A DNA stretch of 64,000 nucleotides from Flavobacteriales bacterium (GCA_025210805.1 JAOAQX010000004.1:1-64000), one strand, 5' to 3'; numbered from the stretch's first letter, positions 9,319-18,642 are shown. Notes: generated from the letters alone by a model not told the origin. Translations and numbers: made by a program.

Positions 9319-9346
9319 TTGATTTTTAATCACTTGAATATTTTTG
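9319..9346 (+). promoter_or_regulatory. Predicted Bacteroidota promoter of the rhodanese gene
   Basis: TTG at 9319-9321, 17 bases, then TATTTTTG at 9339-9346, matching the -33 TTG and -7 TAnnTTTG pattern. It lies 21 bases upstream of the ATG. Confidence 0.5.
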
Positions 9347-9367
9347 CACTAAGAAAACCATAAAAAG

Positions 9368-9721
9368 ATGAAAAAATTGGGAATATTAGCCACTTTTCTT
9401 TCCATGATTTCTGGCGGAATGGCACAAACCGCTGAAAATGTAGAAAACATAGGGAAGTCTCAACTCGAAACCGTTTTAGACACAAAGAATATTGTAGTCC
9501 TTGATATCAGAACACCGCAAGAATTTCATGCTGGGCATCTGCCCAAAGCAAAAAATATCAACTATTTTGATAGAGATTTTGCCCAGAAAATTCAAAAACT
9601 GGATAAAAATGTTCCTTATCTTTTGTATTGTAGATCGGGTAATAGATCTGGAAGTGCTTTAAGGTATTTTAAAGAATTTAAAAAAATCTATCATCTTAAT
9701 AGAGGATATGGTGCTTTGTAA
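9368..9721 (+). CDS. Periplasmic single-domain rhodanese-like protein
   Basis: 117 residues with a short signal peptide (cleavage likely after GGMAQ) and one rhodanese domain: VVLDIRTPQEFHAGHLPKA, then the active-site loop YCRSGNRSGSA with the catalytic Cys. The CRSGNRS loop fits sulfurtransferases and phosphatase-like rhodaneses. The likely role is sulfur transfer or thiol chemistry in the periplasm; the acceptor is unknown. The gene is monocistronic, with its own predicted promoter upstream and a bidirectional terminator about 115 bases downstream. Confidence 0.85.
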   Translation: MKKLGILATFLSMISGGMAQTAENVENIGKSQLETVLDTKNIVVLDIRTPQEFHAGHLPKAKNINYFDRDFAQKIQKLDKNVPYLLYCRSGNRSGSALRYFKEFKKIYHLNRGYGAL

Positions 9722-9826
9722 GAAACGTGAGTTTGATGTAGGAAATTGATCCCGACTTTTCGGTATCAAAGTGATAGCTTCGAAGTGTAGCTTGCGTCTT
9801 ACGTAGAGATTACGTTAAGAACTAAT

Positions 9827-9867
9827 AAAAAAAAAGGCAATTTTCATCTAGAAAATTGCCTTTTTTT
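9827..9867. terminator. Bidirectional terminator
   Basis: Perfect 10-bp stem GGCAATTTTC / GAAAATTGCC (9836-9860) with a 5-base loop, A9 on the left and T7 on the right. It lies between two convergent genes, the rhodanese gene (+) and the Omp28-like gene (-). Confidence 0.9.
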
Positions 9868-9889
9868 ATTGAGTATCGAGGATGTGATA

Positions 9890-11641
9890 TTATTGAATAA
9901 TCACTCGCTTAGATGTTTTTAAAGTTTCGTTCATCACTTCCAATGTATAGATACCATTGGCAAGATTTTCTTTATTGATAGAAATTAATCCATTATCAGT
10001 ATGATGATTTCCTTGATAAACGATACGTCCAATATTATCCATCATTCTAATAGAAACAGTTTCAGAAATACTATTTTGTAGTTTGATATTAATCAGCCCA
10101 TTTGAAGGATTTGGAAAAACGTCAAACGCTAGAGTATTTGTTTCTTCAAGACCTATACTATTTGTGTTGATATTAAAGAAGATATCTTTACTAGCTCCAA
10201 AATTTCCATTTTCTTCAATAAGGATATTTCCAGCTCCATCAATAAGCTTAATATATCCGGGGTTAAAGTCTCTATCACCGAGAATACCACCGCTTAATCC
10301 GTTACCTTTTTCATCTTCTATAATGAAGCGGTAACAAAGATCTTTGTCTAGTTTGTAGTTTTCTCTAATAAGTTCAGTAGAATTTGAAGTATATCCGTTT
10401 CCAGAAGCGTGAATATCACCATATTGGTCAATAAGTTTCCAAGATATATGGTGTCCAAACCCGTCTAATTTTAATTCAATTGTATGGAAAGAGTGAATAT
10501 CCAATAAAGGCTCTTCAAACTCCAATGTATAAGAATCATCTGCCAATTTCTCATCGAGTCCTTGGTCATTTACATCTATAATTTTTACTTCAAGTTTATT
10601 GTTGGCTTGCGTAGTGTAAGCAAATGTAGGCATAGGAATATCTACAGTACCGAAGGTAGCTAAATTCCCTGTCCAAGTATATTCTTGAACTTGACTATTT
10701 GCTTTAGCTTGAAATTTCACTTTTGTGAGTGGGCTATTACCCATGTTTTCCAAAGTAATTACGGTGCTAATTTTTTCGTCACAAATAGCTGAACGTTTAT
10801 CTTTAGCAACGGCATTTCTTGCATAGTGAACAAATGGTTCAGGGTTAGCTGTAACTACATTTTCAACATTACTAGATCCAGAACTTACAAAAGCAACTAT
10901 TTGAAGATCTTCAGGAATTACTTGCGTTTTTCCAATTAAATCTGGAATATCCCAAGTATATGTTTTTGTAATAAGGTCTCCAACGGTAGGATTTCCTAAT
11001 GATTCACCGAACACTCCGTTTGTAATATAGCCTTTAAAGATATGCTTGTGATTATAATCATCACCTTTTCCTGCTTGTTTTCCAATAACATCATTTTGAA
11101 CAACTGCTATGGATAATTTCTGATCATTTGCTGGAGTACCAGTGTAATAAAGCTCTACATCAACTAAGAATTTTTTGTATTCTACATCATAACGAATCTT
11201 TGCACCTATATTTACATAGGCAAATTGAGTAAGTAAAGTATCTACAGCTTTCACCCAACTAGATTTTCCTATCATGTAATCACCCGCATCTTCTGCATAA
11301 TCTGGAAATAAATTTCTACTAATATTCGCAGAGGGAGTTCCATAAGATGAAGTCGTTTTGCTAAAGCCAACAATTGCGTTATTTTCGTCTTCCATATTGA
11401 AATCATCATCAGGACCGTCAGCTTTTCCATAAAAGTAATAAGCAGAAACCCTGTCGGCTCCTTTTGCTTGAATAATACTTTCTATTTCGGCAGATCCTCC
11501 AGGACATGCTCCACATGTAATGGAAGTAAATTTCTCAATAAGTACATTTTTCTTCTGTACTGTGGTTGAGACTAGGGTTTGAGCGTTTGATGCACTGATT
11601 CCCAGTGATAAAACAGTAAAAGATAATAAAAGATTCTTCAT
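9890..11641 (-). CDS. Omp28-like secreted protein with T9SS type A sorting domain
   Basis: 583 residues: signal peptide (ends ASNAQ), an Omp28/thioredoxin-like region starting KNVLIEKFTSITCGACPGG (about 31-50) with a CxxC motif, beta-rich middle domains, and a C-terminal sorting domain of about 75 residues opening with FDVFPNPSNG and ending RVIIQ. The sorting domain implies export through T9SS and surface attachment or release. The CxxC could be redox-active, but no function is proven. The gene is monocistronic and convergent with the rhodanese gene, sharing its terminator. Confidence 0.85.
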   Translation of the reverse strand: MKNLLLSFTVLSLGISASNAQTLVSTTVQKKNVLIEKFTSITCGACPGGSAEIESIIQAKGADRVSAYYFYGKADGPDDDFNMEDENNAIVGFSKTTSSYGTPSANISRNLFPDYAEDAGDYMIGKSSWVKAVDTLLTQFAYVNIGAKIRYDVEYKKFLVDVELYYTGTPANDQKLSIAVVQNDVIGKQAGKGDDYNHKHIFKGYITNGVFGESLGNPTVGDLITKTYTWDIPDLIGKTQVIPEDLQIVAFVSSGSSNVENVVTANPEPFVHYARNAVAKDKRSAICDEKISTVITLENMGNSPLTKVKFQAKANSQVQEYTWTGNLATFGTVDIPMPTFAYTTQANNKLEVKIIDVNDQGLDEKLADDSYTLEFEEPLLDIHSFHTIELKLDGFGHHISWKLIDQYGDIHASGNGYTSNSTELIRENYKLDKDLCYRFIIEDEKGNGLSGGILGDRDFNPGYIKLIDGAGNILIEENGNFGASKDIFFNINTNSIGLEETNTLAFDVFPNPSNGLINIKLQNSISETVSIRMMDNIGRIVYQGNHHTDNGLISINKENLANGIYTLEVMNETLKTSKRVIIQ

Positions 11642-11712
11642 AAGTGAAAAGTTTAAAATAGGTAAAGATGCACTAAAGTAATGATAATCTTTTATTTAAG
11701 AAAGCTTTGGGT

Positions 11713-11762
11713 AAAAAAAACACTTTGGTATTTCTTAATATAAGTTAAAAAATATCAAAGTG
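11713..11762 (-). terminator. Terminator downstream of hemN
   Basis: Stem 11721-11733 with 11750-11762 (CACTTTGGTATTT / AAATATCAAAGTG, one imperfect pair). On the minus strand it is followed by a run of eight U from the A8 at 11713-11720. It sits 70 bases past the hemN stop. Confidence 0.65.
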
Positions 11763-11831
11763 CTGTTTTAATTTTTCGTCAATTTATTTAGAATTCACAT
11801 CTCTTTTTTGTGAATTTTTGGATTTAATTCT

Positions 11832-13190
11832 CTAAATAGTTTGAGAGAATATTTTGACTTCAGGGTTCATTTTATGTAGGTATTCATCCATAGTCATTGC
11901 TACATTTCTGATAAAGGGTGAACCTTTTTGTGTAATGGTGATTTTGTTCTTTTCAAAACATACTAAACCGTCTTTTTCCATTTCTTCGAGGTCAGTTTCC
12001 ACTTGCTTCCAATCAATAAGATGTCCATCTGTTTTTTCGGTTTCTAGAAAACACATGAGGTTTAGAATATGTTTTCTGATGGCTAAATCATTTTCTGTAA
12101 GTAAATGTCCTTTTACCACTGGAATTTTTCCTTCATCTATTAATTGGTAATATTTGTCAATTTTCTTTTCATTTTGAGCAAATGCTGTCCAAGAATCAGA
12201 AATTGAGGAAACTCCAAGACCAATCATTACATCCGTTTTGGAATCTGAATATCCCATAAAATTTCGATGCATTTTACCATTTACCACAGCTTTATAGAGT
12301 TCATCATGAGGGAGGGAGAAATGATCAATTCCAATTTCTAAATAACCAGCGGCTAATAATTGCTCTTTTGCGTACTCATAAAGTGCTCTTTTTTCGTTGT
12401 CTCTTGGAATATCTTCTTCTTTAAATCCTCTTTGCCCATTTCCTTTTATCCAGGGAACGTGTGCATAGGAGTAGAGAGCAATTCTATCAGGTCTTAGATT
12501 TAAAGTGTTTTCAATAGTCAATATTATAGAAGACATTTTTTGAAAGGGTAGTCCATAAACAAGATCATGACAAATAGATTTAAAGCCTAATTTTCTAGAT
12601 TCTTCTGTAACCCTCACCACATTTTCTAGAGGTTGTATTCTATTGATGGCTTTTTGGACGATAGGATCATAATCTTGAATTCCAAAACTTATTCTGGAGA
12701 ATCCAAAATCGGCTAACACTTGAAGATGTTCTAAGGTTGTATTGTTTGGGTGTCCTTCTAAACTCCATTTTGCATTTGTAGGAACAGTGGCAGTTTCGAT
12801 GATTTTACTCACCAGTTTTTTAAGATTTTTGGGAGCAAAAAAAGTAGGGGTTCCACCACCAAAATGAAATTCCTGAATCACAGGTTTTTCTGGTAAGAAA
12901 TCCAAATACATTTGCCACTCTTTAAGAAGGTATTTAATGTATTTATCTTCAACACTATGATTTTTTGTAATTCTTTTATGACATCCACAAAAAGTACAAA
13001 GACTTTCACAAAAAGGCATGTGAATGTATAAACTAATTCCTTCATCAGAATTGGTAAGTTCAAAAGTCTTTTTTAAGCGATCTTTCCATCCTTCTCTACT
13101 AAAATGATCCATATCCCAAAAGGGAACAGTAGGGTAGCTGGTATATCTAGGACCTTGTACATTGTACTTTTTGATTAAATCTTCCGCCAT
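11832..13190 (-). CDS. hemN: Oxygen-independent coproporphyrinogen III dehydrogenase HemN
   Basis: Radical-SAM enzyme of haem biosynthesis that converts coproporphyrinogen III to protoporphyrinogen IX without oxygen. 452 residues, normal for true HemN. It begins with KYNVQGPRYTSYPT, the HemN-specific N-terminal motif, and carries the 4Fe-4S signature CESLCTFCGC (CxxxCxxC) followed by GGGTPTF. This motif combination separates it from the haem chaperone HemW. The gene is monocistronic with a terminator downstream; its upstream side faces the second REP-like block. hemH (ferrochelatase) is elsewhere in the window. Confidence 0.95.
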   Translation of the reverse strand: MAEDLIKKYNVQGPRYTSYPTVPFWDMDHFSREGWKDRLKKTFELTNSDEGISLYIHMPFCESLCTFCGCHKRITKNHSVEDKYIKYLLKEWQMYLDFLPEKPVIQEFHFGGGTPTFFAPKNLKKLVSKIIETATVPTNAKWSLEGHPNNTTLEHLQVLADFGFSRISFGIQDYDPIVQKAINRIQPLENVVRVTEESRKLGFKSICHDLVYGLPFQKMSSIILTIENTLNLRPDRIALYSYAHVPWIKGNGQRGFKEEDIPRDNEKRALYEYAKEQLLAAGYLEIGIDHFSLPHDELYKAVVNGKMHRNFMGYSDSKTDVMIGLGVSSISDSWTAFAQNEKKIDKYYQLIDEGKIPVVKGHLLTENDLAIRKHILNLMCFLETEKTDGHLIDWKQVETDLEEMEKDGLVCFEKNKITITQKGSPFIRNVAMTMDEYLHKMNPEVKIFSQTI

Positions 13191-13330
13191 ATTGTTTCTT
13201 GTTGTTGCTACAAATTTATGGTGTTTTATGGAGATAGCATTAAATAAGTGTAAGCTACTTTAAGTAATTTAACTCTTTATTCGCTTCCTTAGCTTTTTTT
13301 GATCCGCTTAGAAAGGGGATTGTAAAGGAA

Positions 13331-13607
13331 TTCTCGATACAATTTTTGATTCCATTGCATTTCATCAAAAACCACTCGAATTGACAAAAGTGATACAATT
13401 TTTATATATCTGTCAGTTCGAGTGATTTCTTTGGAGAGCAACGGAAAAGAGTTCTCGATACAATTTTTGATTCCATTGCATTTCATCAAAAACCACTCGA
13501 ACTGACAAAAGTGATACAATTTTTATATATCTGTCAGTTCAGCCTGTCCCGACCCATCGGGAAGTGATTTCTTTGGAGAGCAACGGAAAAGAAATTGTAT
13601 CGAGAAC
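13331..13607. repeat. REP-like array, right block
   Basis: Same unit family as at 1-322. Reversed A units at 13331-13385 and 13451-13506, a truncated B unit at 13412-13450, and a B unit at 13533-13607 interrupted by AGCCTGTCCCGACCCATCGG plus GA. Spacers AAAAGTGATACAATTTTTAT recur. The block is largely the reverse complement of the left block, and both end in GAGAACACC. Confidence 0.85.
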
Positions 13608-13741
13608 ACCATCTAATAGAAAAAAGTCTTTAAGAAGCTAGTTTGAAAAGGGATATGGTGTTTTTGTTTTGGGTGAGACAAATAGAAGGCTTACAATAGA
13701 AACAAATTTGACTATATTTACGAGTTCTAATAAGAAACAAA

Positions 13742-15481
13742 ATGGATTTACACTTGATTGATTGGGCAATTATTATTGCGTTATTATTATTAAGCCTTTT
13801 GATTGGTTTTGCATTTAAAAAACGTGCTTCAAAGGGATTTGAAAGTTTTATCCTTGGGGGGCGTAAATTCCCTTGGTTTTTGGCGGGAATTTCTATGGTG
13901 GCAACTACTTTTGCAGCCGATACTCCATTGGTTGTTGTAGAATTAGTTGCTCAAAATGGAATTTCAGGAAACTGGATTTGGTGGGCAGGACTTATTGGAG
14001 GAATGTTTACTACTTTTTTCTTTGCCTCGCTTTGGAGACGTTCGGGTGTACTTACAGAAGTAGAACTTATCGAGTTAAGGTATGGAGGTAGAAATGCTTC
14101 TATTTTACGAGGAGTAAAAGCTGTTTATCTGGGATTAATAATGAATGTGGCAGTTATTGCATGGGTCAATAATGCGATGGTTACCATTCTGCAAGTATTT
14201 TTTGAGGTAGATACCACGCAAATTTGGTGGATTTTAATGGCGTTAATGCTGTTTGCTTCATTTTATTCTTCTTTAGGAGGATTATGGGGAATTGCTGTAA
14301 CAGATGCTGTTCAGTTTGTATTTGCCATGGTTGCCTCGGTGGTTTTAGCCTATTTTGTATTAGATACCGAGCAAGTGGGAGGTTTATCTGGTTTAGTAAA
14401 TCAATTGCCAAGTCAGCATCTTTCATTTTTTCCAAAGGTGAGTTCAGTCTCCGATGTAGGATTTAGTATTTCTCTGGGAGCCTTTATTGCCTTTGTAGGT
14501 GTGCAGTGGTGGAGTTCTTGGTATCCAGGAGCCGAACCAGGTGGTGGAGGATACGTTGCCCAAAGAATGATGAGTACTAAAACCGAAAAAGATTCTGTTT
14601 TGGCTACTTTATTGTTTCAAGTGGCACATTATGCTCTAAGACCTTGGCCTTGGATTCTTGTAGCTCTATCAGGTTTTGTGCTCTATCCAGAACTGATGGA
14701 AACAGCTCCAAAAAAAGTATATGTTTTGGCAATGAAAAATTATCTACCAGTAGGTTTTAAAGGATTGCTTTTAGCTTCTTTCTTAGCCGCTTATTTAAGC
14801 ACCATTTCTACACAGTTGAATTGGGGAGCTAGTTTTTTATCCAATGATTTTTATAAACGATTCATTCGTCCAGCAGCTTCTTCAAAAGATCTTGTAAAAA
14901 ATGCTCGTATTATGACCGTGCTTTTGGCAGTTTTAGGAGGCATTATTAGTATGTATATCACGACCATTAGTGATGTTTGGGTATTTGTTTTAGAGTGCGG
15001 TGCAGGACTTGGTTTTATTTTAATTCTTAGATGGTACTGGTGGAGAATATCTGCAACTACAGAAATTATTGCCACAGTAGCACCATTTTTATTCTATTCG
15101 ATTTCAAGATTTTGGCTAGAGCCAATGAACACCACTTTTTTTGTAGATCAAAAAGGAACATTTTTCATCACTGTTCTCGGAACTGTTTTAGTCTCCCTTA
15201 TTTCTATTTTGTTTACAAAGCCAGAGAAAAGAGGAGTTTTAGAAAATTTTTATCATAAAGTACAACCCAGTGGATTTTGGGGAGAAATAGGAGGGAATTC
15301 TTTTCAAGGATTAGGATTTAATGTTTTAGCTTGGATTTCAGGAGTGTTATTTGTGTATTCTAGTCTGTTTTCTGTAGGATATTTTCTTTTTAATGATATG
15401 GATGCCTTTAAAGTTAGTATCGCAATACTCATTGGTTCTTTGATAATCTTTAGCTTTGCTTTCAAAAGAATCAAATTATAA
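13742..15481 (+). CDS. Sodium:solute symporter family (SSS) transporter
   Basis: 579 residues with about 13 membrane helices. The N-terminus has the SSS pattern GFAFKKRASKGFESFILGGRKFPWF, followed by helix 2 with MVATTFAADTP. An internal SSLGGLWGIAVTDAVQF matches the helix-5/6 region that is conserved in this family. It should couple Na+ entry to uptake of an organic solute; the substrate cannot be deduced. A TauE/SafE-type permease starts at the very next base after its TAA, so the two are co-translated. Confidence 0.88.
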   Translation: MDLHLIDWAIIIALLLLSLLIGFAFKKRASKGFESFILGGRKFPWFLAGISMVATTFAADTPLVVVELVAQNGISGNWIWWAGLIGGMFTTFFFASLWRRSGVLTEVELIELRYGGRNASILRGVKAVYLGLIMNVAVIAWVNNAMVTILQVFFEVDTTQIWWILMALMLFASFYSSLGGLWGIAVTDAVQFVFAMVASVVLAYFVLDTEQVGGLSGLVNQLPSQHLSFFPKVSSVSDVGFSISLGAFIAFVGVQWWSSWYPGAEPGGGGYVAQRMMSTKTEKDSVLATLLFQVAHYALRPWPWILVALSGFVLYPELMETAPKKVYVLAMKNYLPVGFKGLLLASFLAAYLSTISTQLNWGASFLSNDFYKRFIRPAASSKDLVKNARIMTVLLAVLGGIISMYITTISDVWVFVLECGAGLGFILILRWYWWRISATTEIIATVAPFLFYSISRFWLEPMNTTFFVDQKGTFFITVLGTVLVSLISILFTKPEKRGVLENFYHKVQPSGFWGEIGGNSFQGLGFNVLAWISGVLFVYSSLFSVGYFLFNDMDAFKVSIAILIGSLIIFSFAFKRIKL

Positions 15482-16240
15482 ATGGAAATAGAAATCATCT
15501 TATTACTCTTAGTGGCAGGTTTGCTTTCTGGAGTAGTAAATACCTTAGCAGGAAGCGGATCTGTATTTACATTAAGTGCCTTGCTTTTTATAGATATGCC
15601 CGTGCATATTGCCAATGGAACAAACAGATTAGGAGCTATTGCTACCTCAATTACGTCTTTACTAACATTTAGGAAACACGATAAGCTACCACAAGTAAAA
15701 CAAGATGCCAAATGGTATATTTTCCCCACTGTGCTAGGGTCTATAATAGGAGCTGTGATTTCCAAGTTTGTTGAAGCAAAGACTTTTGAAAATATTATAT
15801 TGGTTCTTATGGTTTTTATGTTCTTTCTAGTGGTTTTAAAACCTAAAAGATGGTTACAAGAAACTCAAGAAAAATTGGAAAGAAAAACCCTTTTGAATTT
15901 CTTCGTTCTTTTAGCCATATCCATTTATGCCGGTTTTATCCAGATGGGAATGGGCGTTTTGTATCTGTCAGCATTTGTTCTTTTGTTTAAATATTCTGTA
16001 GTAGAAGGAAATATGCTTAAAATCCTTCTTACACTTTTTATGGTTGTTCCTGCTTTTTTCGTATTTCTATATTATGATATGGTACTATGGAAAGAAGGAC
16101 TTATTTTAGCTGGAGGACAGGCAGTGGGGGCGTTTTTTGCAACCAAATTCTTATTGGAAAATAAAAAAGCTGCTGTAATTGTTCGATATCTATTGATGAT
16201 CATGATTCTTTTAGCTATTGGAAAACTATTGATGTTTTAG
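15482..16240 (+). CDS. TauE/SafE family permease
   Basis: 252 residues with about 7-8 helices. The opening LLLLVAGLLSGVVNTLAGSGS is the glycine-rich first helix typical of TauE/SafE (formerly DUF81) anion permeases, and a second similar repeat follows IQMGMGVLYL. Family members export sulfite, sulfoacetate or related organic anions; the substrate here is unknown. It starts immediately after the stop codon of the SSS symporter with no gap, so it depends on that gene for expression. Confidence 0.82.
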   Translation: MEIEIILLLLVAGLLSGVVNTLAGSGSVFTLSALLFIDMPVHIANGTNRLGAIATSITSLLTFRKHDKLPQVKQDAKWYIFPTVLGSIIGAVISKFVEAKTFENIILVLMVFMFFLVVLKPKRWLQETQEKLERKTLLNFFVLLAISIYAGFIQMGMGVLYLSAFVLLFKYSVVEGNMLKILLTLFMVVPAFFVFLYYDMVLWKEGLILAGGQAVGAFFATKFLLENKKAAVIVRYLLMIMILLAIGKLLMF

Positions 16241-16461
16241 AATATCAGAATCATAAAAGCAAAGTATCGGAAAGTAATGCCCTTAATGGTGTTAATTTAC
16301 ATGCTGAATAAGCCTCCTTTGAATAGTTTGTCCCGATTTTCGCTAGGAGAAGTGGGATGTTTTACAACGAAATATCTCAAAAAAGAAACTAAAACCTATG
16401 GATAAATTTATACCGTAAATGGTATAAAAGAGAATACTTCTCTGTTTAATTTATTAAAACA
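16241..16461. other. Intergenic region before pyrD
   Basis: No gene seen. It holds TGGTGTTAATTTAC (about 16287-16300), which recurs near 33858, a CCCGATTTTCG stretch near 16333, and the short palindrome TATACCGTAAATGGTATA (about 16409-16426). These look like worn copies of short dispersed repeats. Confidence 0.4.
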
Positions 16462-16493
16462 TTTGGTGAAAAGAAGCGGAATAAATAATTTCG
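16462..16493 (+). promoter_or_regulatory. Predicted pyrD promoter
   Basis: TTTG at 16462-16465, 20 bases, then TAATTTCG at 16486-16493 (one mismatch to TAnnTTTG), 22 bases upstream of the pyrD ATG. Confidence 0.4.
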
Positions 16494-16515
16494 CCATAAC
16501 TAAAATCCTATTCTT

Positions 16516-17547
16516 ATGTATCAGTCCTTGGTTAAGCCATTTTTATTTAAAAAAGATGCCGAAGAAGCCCATCATCAAATATGTAATTTGATGAAAAATG
16601 GTCTTAAAGTTCCTTTTGTAAAACCTATTCTTAGAGCACAATATCAGTTTGATCATCCAAAATTGGAAAGAGAAGTTTTTGGAATAAAATTTCCAAACCC
16701 TGTTGGTATGGCTGCTGGTTTTGATAAAGATGCTAAGATGATTACAGAACTAGATTGTTTAGGATTTGGATTTGTAGAAATAGGAACCTTAACCCCCAAG
16801 CCACAAGAAGGAAATCCTAAACCTCGTTTGTTTAGACTTCCAAAAGACAAGGGATTGATCAACCGAATGGGCTTTAATAATGGTGGAGTGGATGATGCTA
16901 TAGATCGTTTAAAGAAAAAAGGAAACGTAATTGTGGGAGGAAATATTGGGAAAAATAAAGTGACACCCAATGAAAATGCCATTGACGATTACCTTTATAG
17001 CTTTGATAAACTTTATGATCATGTAGATTATTTTGTGGTGAATGTAAGCTCGCCAAATACACCAAATCTGAGAGATCTTCAAGATAAAGAACCCCTCACA
17101 AAGCTATTAGTAACCTTGCAAGAAAGAAGGAAAAACTATGAGGTTCGCAAACCTATTTTACTAAAAATAGCTCCCGACCTAACAAATGGTCAGTTAGATG
17201 ATATTGTTCAAATTGTATCAGAAATAAAACTAGACGGATTAATAGCGACTAATACCACGATATCTAGAGAAGGATTAGTAAGTACCGAAAAGGAAATAAG
17301 CGAAATAGGAATGGGAGGTTTGAGTGGTGCACCATTAAGAGCTCGTAGTACCGAAGTCATACGTTATTTAGCCGATAGACTTCAAGGGCAAGTGCCCATT
17401 ATTGGTGTAGGGGGAATTCATACTCCCGAAGATGCTTTGGAAAAATTACAAGCTGGAGCAAGCTTGATACAAGTGTATAGCGGATTTATCTACGAAGGAC
17501 CAAAATTCATCAAAAAAATAAATCAATATTTGGCAGAGAAGCTTTAA
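16516..17547 (+). CDS. pyrD: Dihydroorotate dehydrogenase (quinone), class 2
   Basis: Oxidises dihydroorotate to orotate in pyrimidine synthesis, passing electrons to the quinone pool. 343 residues, the class 2 length, with an N-terminal extension carrying two short amphipathic helices for membrane contact ([19 protein letters not shown]). The FMN barrel shows [22 protein letters not shown] and the catalytic-base loop [11 protein letters not shown], with Ser as the base as expected for class 2. It has a predicted promoter and a strong terminator, so it is probably monocistronic. Confidence 0.96.
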   Translation: MYQSLVKPFLFKKDAEEAHHQICNLMKNGLKVPFVKPILRAQYQFDHPKLEREVFGIKFPNPVGMAAGFDKDAKMITELDCLGFGFVEIGTLTPKPQEGNPKPRLFRLPKDKGLINRMGFNNGGVDDAIDRLKKKGNVIVGGNIGKNKVTPNENAIDDYLYSFDKLYDHVDYFVVNVSSPNTPNLRDLQDKEPLTKLLVTLQERRKNYEVRKPILLKIAPDLTNGQLDDIVQIVSEIKLDGLIATNTTISREGLVSTEKEISEIGMGGLSGAPLRARSTEVIRYLADRLQGQVPIIGVGGIHTPEDALEKLQAGASLIQVYSGFIYEGPKFIKKINQYLAEKL

Positions 17548-17580
17548 GCTGTCTTAAAAAATTGCTATATATGAGATACA

Positions 17581-17625
17581 ACCACCAACTATTTTCTTTG
17601 GTTAAGAATAATTGGTGGTTTTTTT
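17581..17625 (+). terminator. Terminator of pyrD
   Basis: Perfect 13-bp stem ACCACCAACTATT / AATAATTGGTGGT (17581-17593 and 17607-17619) followed by T6 or more. Confidence 0.92.
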
Positions 17626-17675
17626 GATTTTTAGAAATCATGACAATCATCAATATTATAAAATAAAGAAATTAC

Positions 17676-17683
17676 TAATTTTG
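17676..17683 (+). promoter_or_regulatory. Predicted -7 box
   Basis: TAATTTTG matches TAnnTTTG, 15 bases before the chosen ATG at 17699. No clear -33 element is seen. Confidence 0.35.
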
Positions 17684-17698
17684 ACAAACTTTATCTCT

Positions 17699-18580
17699 AT
17701 GAATCCAAAAATCCGAATTGGAGGAGTGCCAGAGCACTTCAATTTACCTTGGCATTTGGCAGAAGAAGAAAACTTGTTTGATATCCGTGATTTGGATCTC
17801 GATTGGAAAGACTTTCCAGGAGGAACAGGAGCAATGACCAAAGCTTTGAGAAATAATGAAATAGATGTAGCAATATTGCTTACAGAAGGAATTGTTAAAG
17901 ATATTATTCACGGAAACCCATCTACAATTGTGGGGATTTATATTCAAAGTCCTTTGCAGTGGGGAATTCACGTAGGTGCAAAATCGTCTTTTTATGAACT
18001 TAATGACCTAGAAGGTAGGAGTGCAGCGATTAGTCGTTTTGGATCAGGATCTCACCTTATGGCTTATGTAAATGCGGATAATCAAGGATGGAATATCGAT
18101 CAATTAAAATTCGAAAAAGTAGGAAACCTAGAAGGAGGTCATCAAGCCTTGGTAGAAGGAACAGCAGATTATTTTCTATGGGAAAAATATACCACAAAAC
18201 CTTTTGTAGATCAGGGCAATTTTAGAAGAATAGGCGTGTGTCCCACACCTTGGCCAAGTTTTGTAATTGCTATAAGAAATGAGTTTTTGGAACAAGAATA
18301 TGCATTGGTAGAAAAGCTCCTAAAAACAATCTACCAGTCCAATTTTGCCTTTGTGAATAACCCCGACTCTTGTGCGCAAATATCAGAAAGATATCAACTT
18401 GATTTTAAGGATATAAAACAATGGTATGCTGAAACAGAATGGGCGATAGACTGTACTGTGAATACCCAAATGCTTGATAAAGTACAGGAGAAATTATTAC
18501 AGTTAGGACACATTGAGGAAACCGTTGTTTCTAAGGGACTCATTTGGGAAAAGTCTTTAGCTGACTCTAGATTTTTATAG
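17699..18580 (+). CDS. NMT1/ThiY-like substrate-binding-fold protein, apparently cytoplasmic
   Basis: 293 residues from the ATG at 17699. A longer frame from 17612 starts inside the pyrD terminator and is rejected. It begins KIRIGGVPEHFNLPWHLAEEE, then WKDFPGGTGAMTKALRNNEIDVAI and AAISRFGSGSHLMAY, the layout of periplasmic binding protein type II folds related to NMT1/SsuA. There is no signal peptide or lipobox and no transporter genes adjoin it, so it may bind a metabolite in the cytoplasm or act as an enzyme, as MqnA/MqnD do with this fold. The ligand is unknown. Confidence 0.72.
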   Translation: MNPKIRIGGVPEHFNLPWHLAEEENLFDIRDLDLDWKDFPGGTGAMTKALRNNEIDVAILLTEGIVKDIIHGNPSTIVGIYIQSPLQWGIHVGAKSSFYELNDLEGRSAAISRFGSGSHLMAYVNADNQGWNIDQLKFEKVGNLEGGHQALVEGTADYFLWEKYTTKPFVDQGNFRRIGVCPTPWPSFVIAIRNEFLEQEYALVEKLLKTIYQSNFAFVNNPDSCAQISERYQLDFKDIKQWYAETEWAIDCTVNTQMLDKVQEKLLQLGHIEETVVSKGLIWEKSLADSRFL

Positions 18581-18642
18581 AGTGAACACTTTGAATAAGG
18601 AAACTAATCCTAAAATGAATCCCAAAAAAGTTAAAAAACGAT

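Noticed and set aside
11790-11820. Second hairpin AATTCAC/GTGAATT after hemN
   Set aside because: Short 7-bp stem with an 11-base loop, no plus-strand gene upstream to end; the 11713-11762 stem serves hemN better.
13289-13519. 76-codon frame between hemN and the symporter
   Set aside because: Translation of the right REP-like block.
17612-17698. Upstream GTG start for the NMT1-like gene
   Set aside because: It is inside the right arm of the pyrD terminator and upstream of the predicted -7 box.
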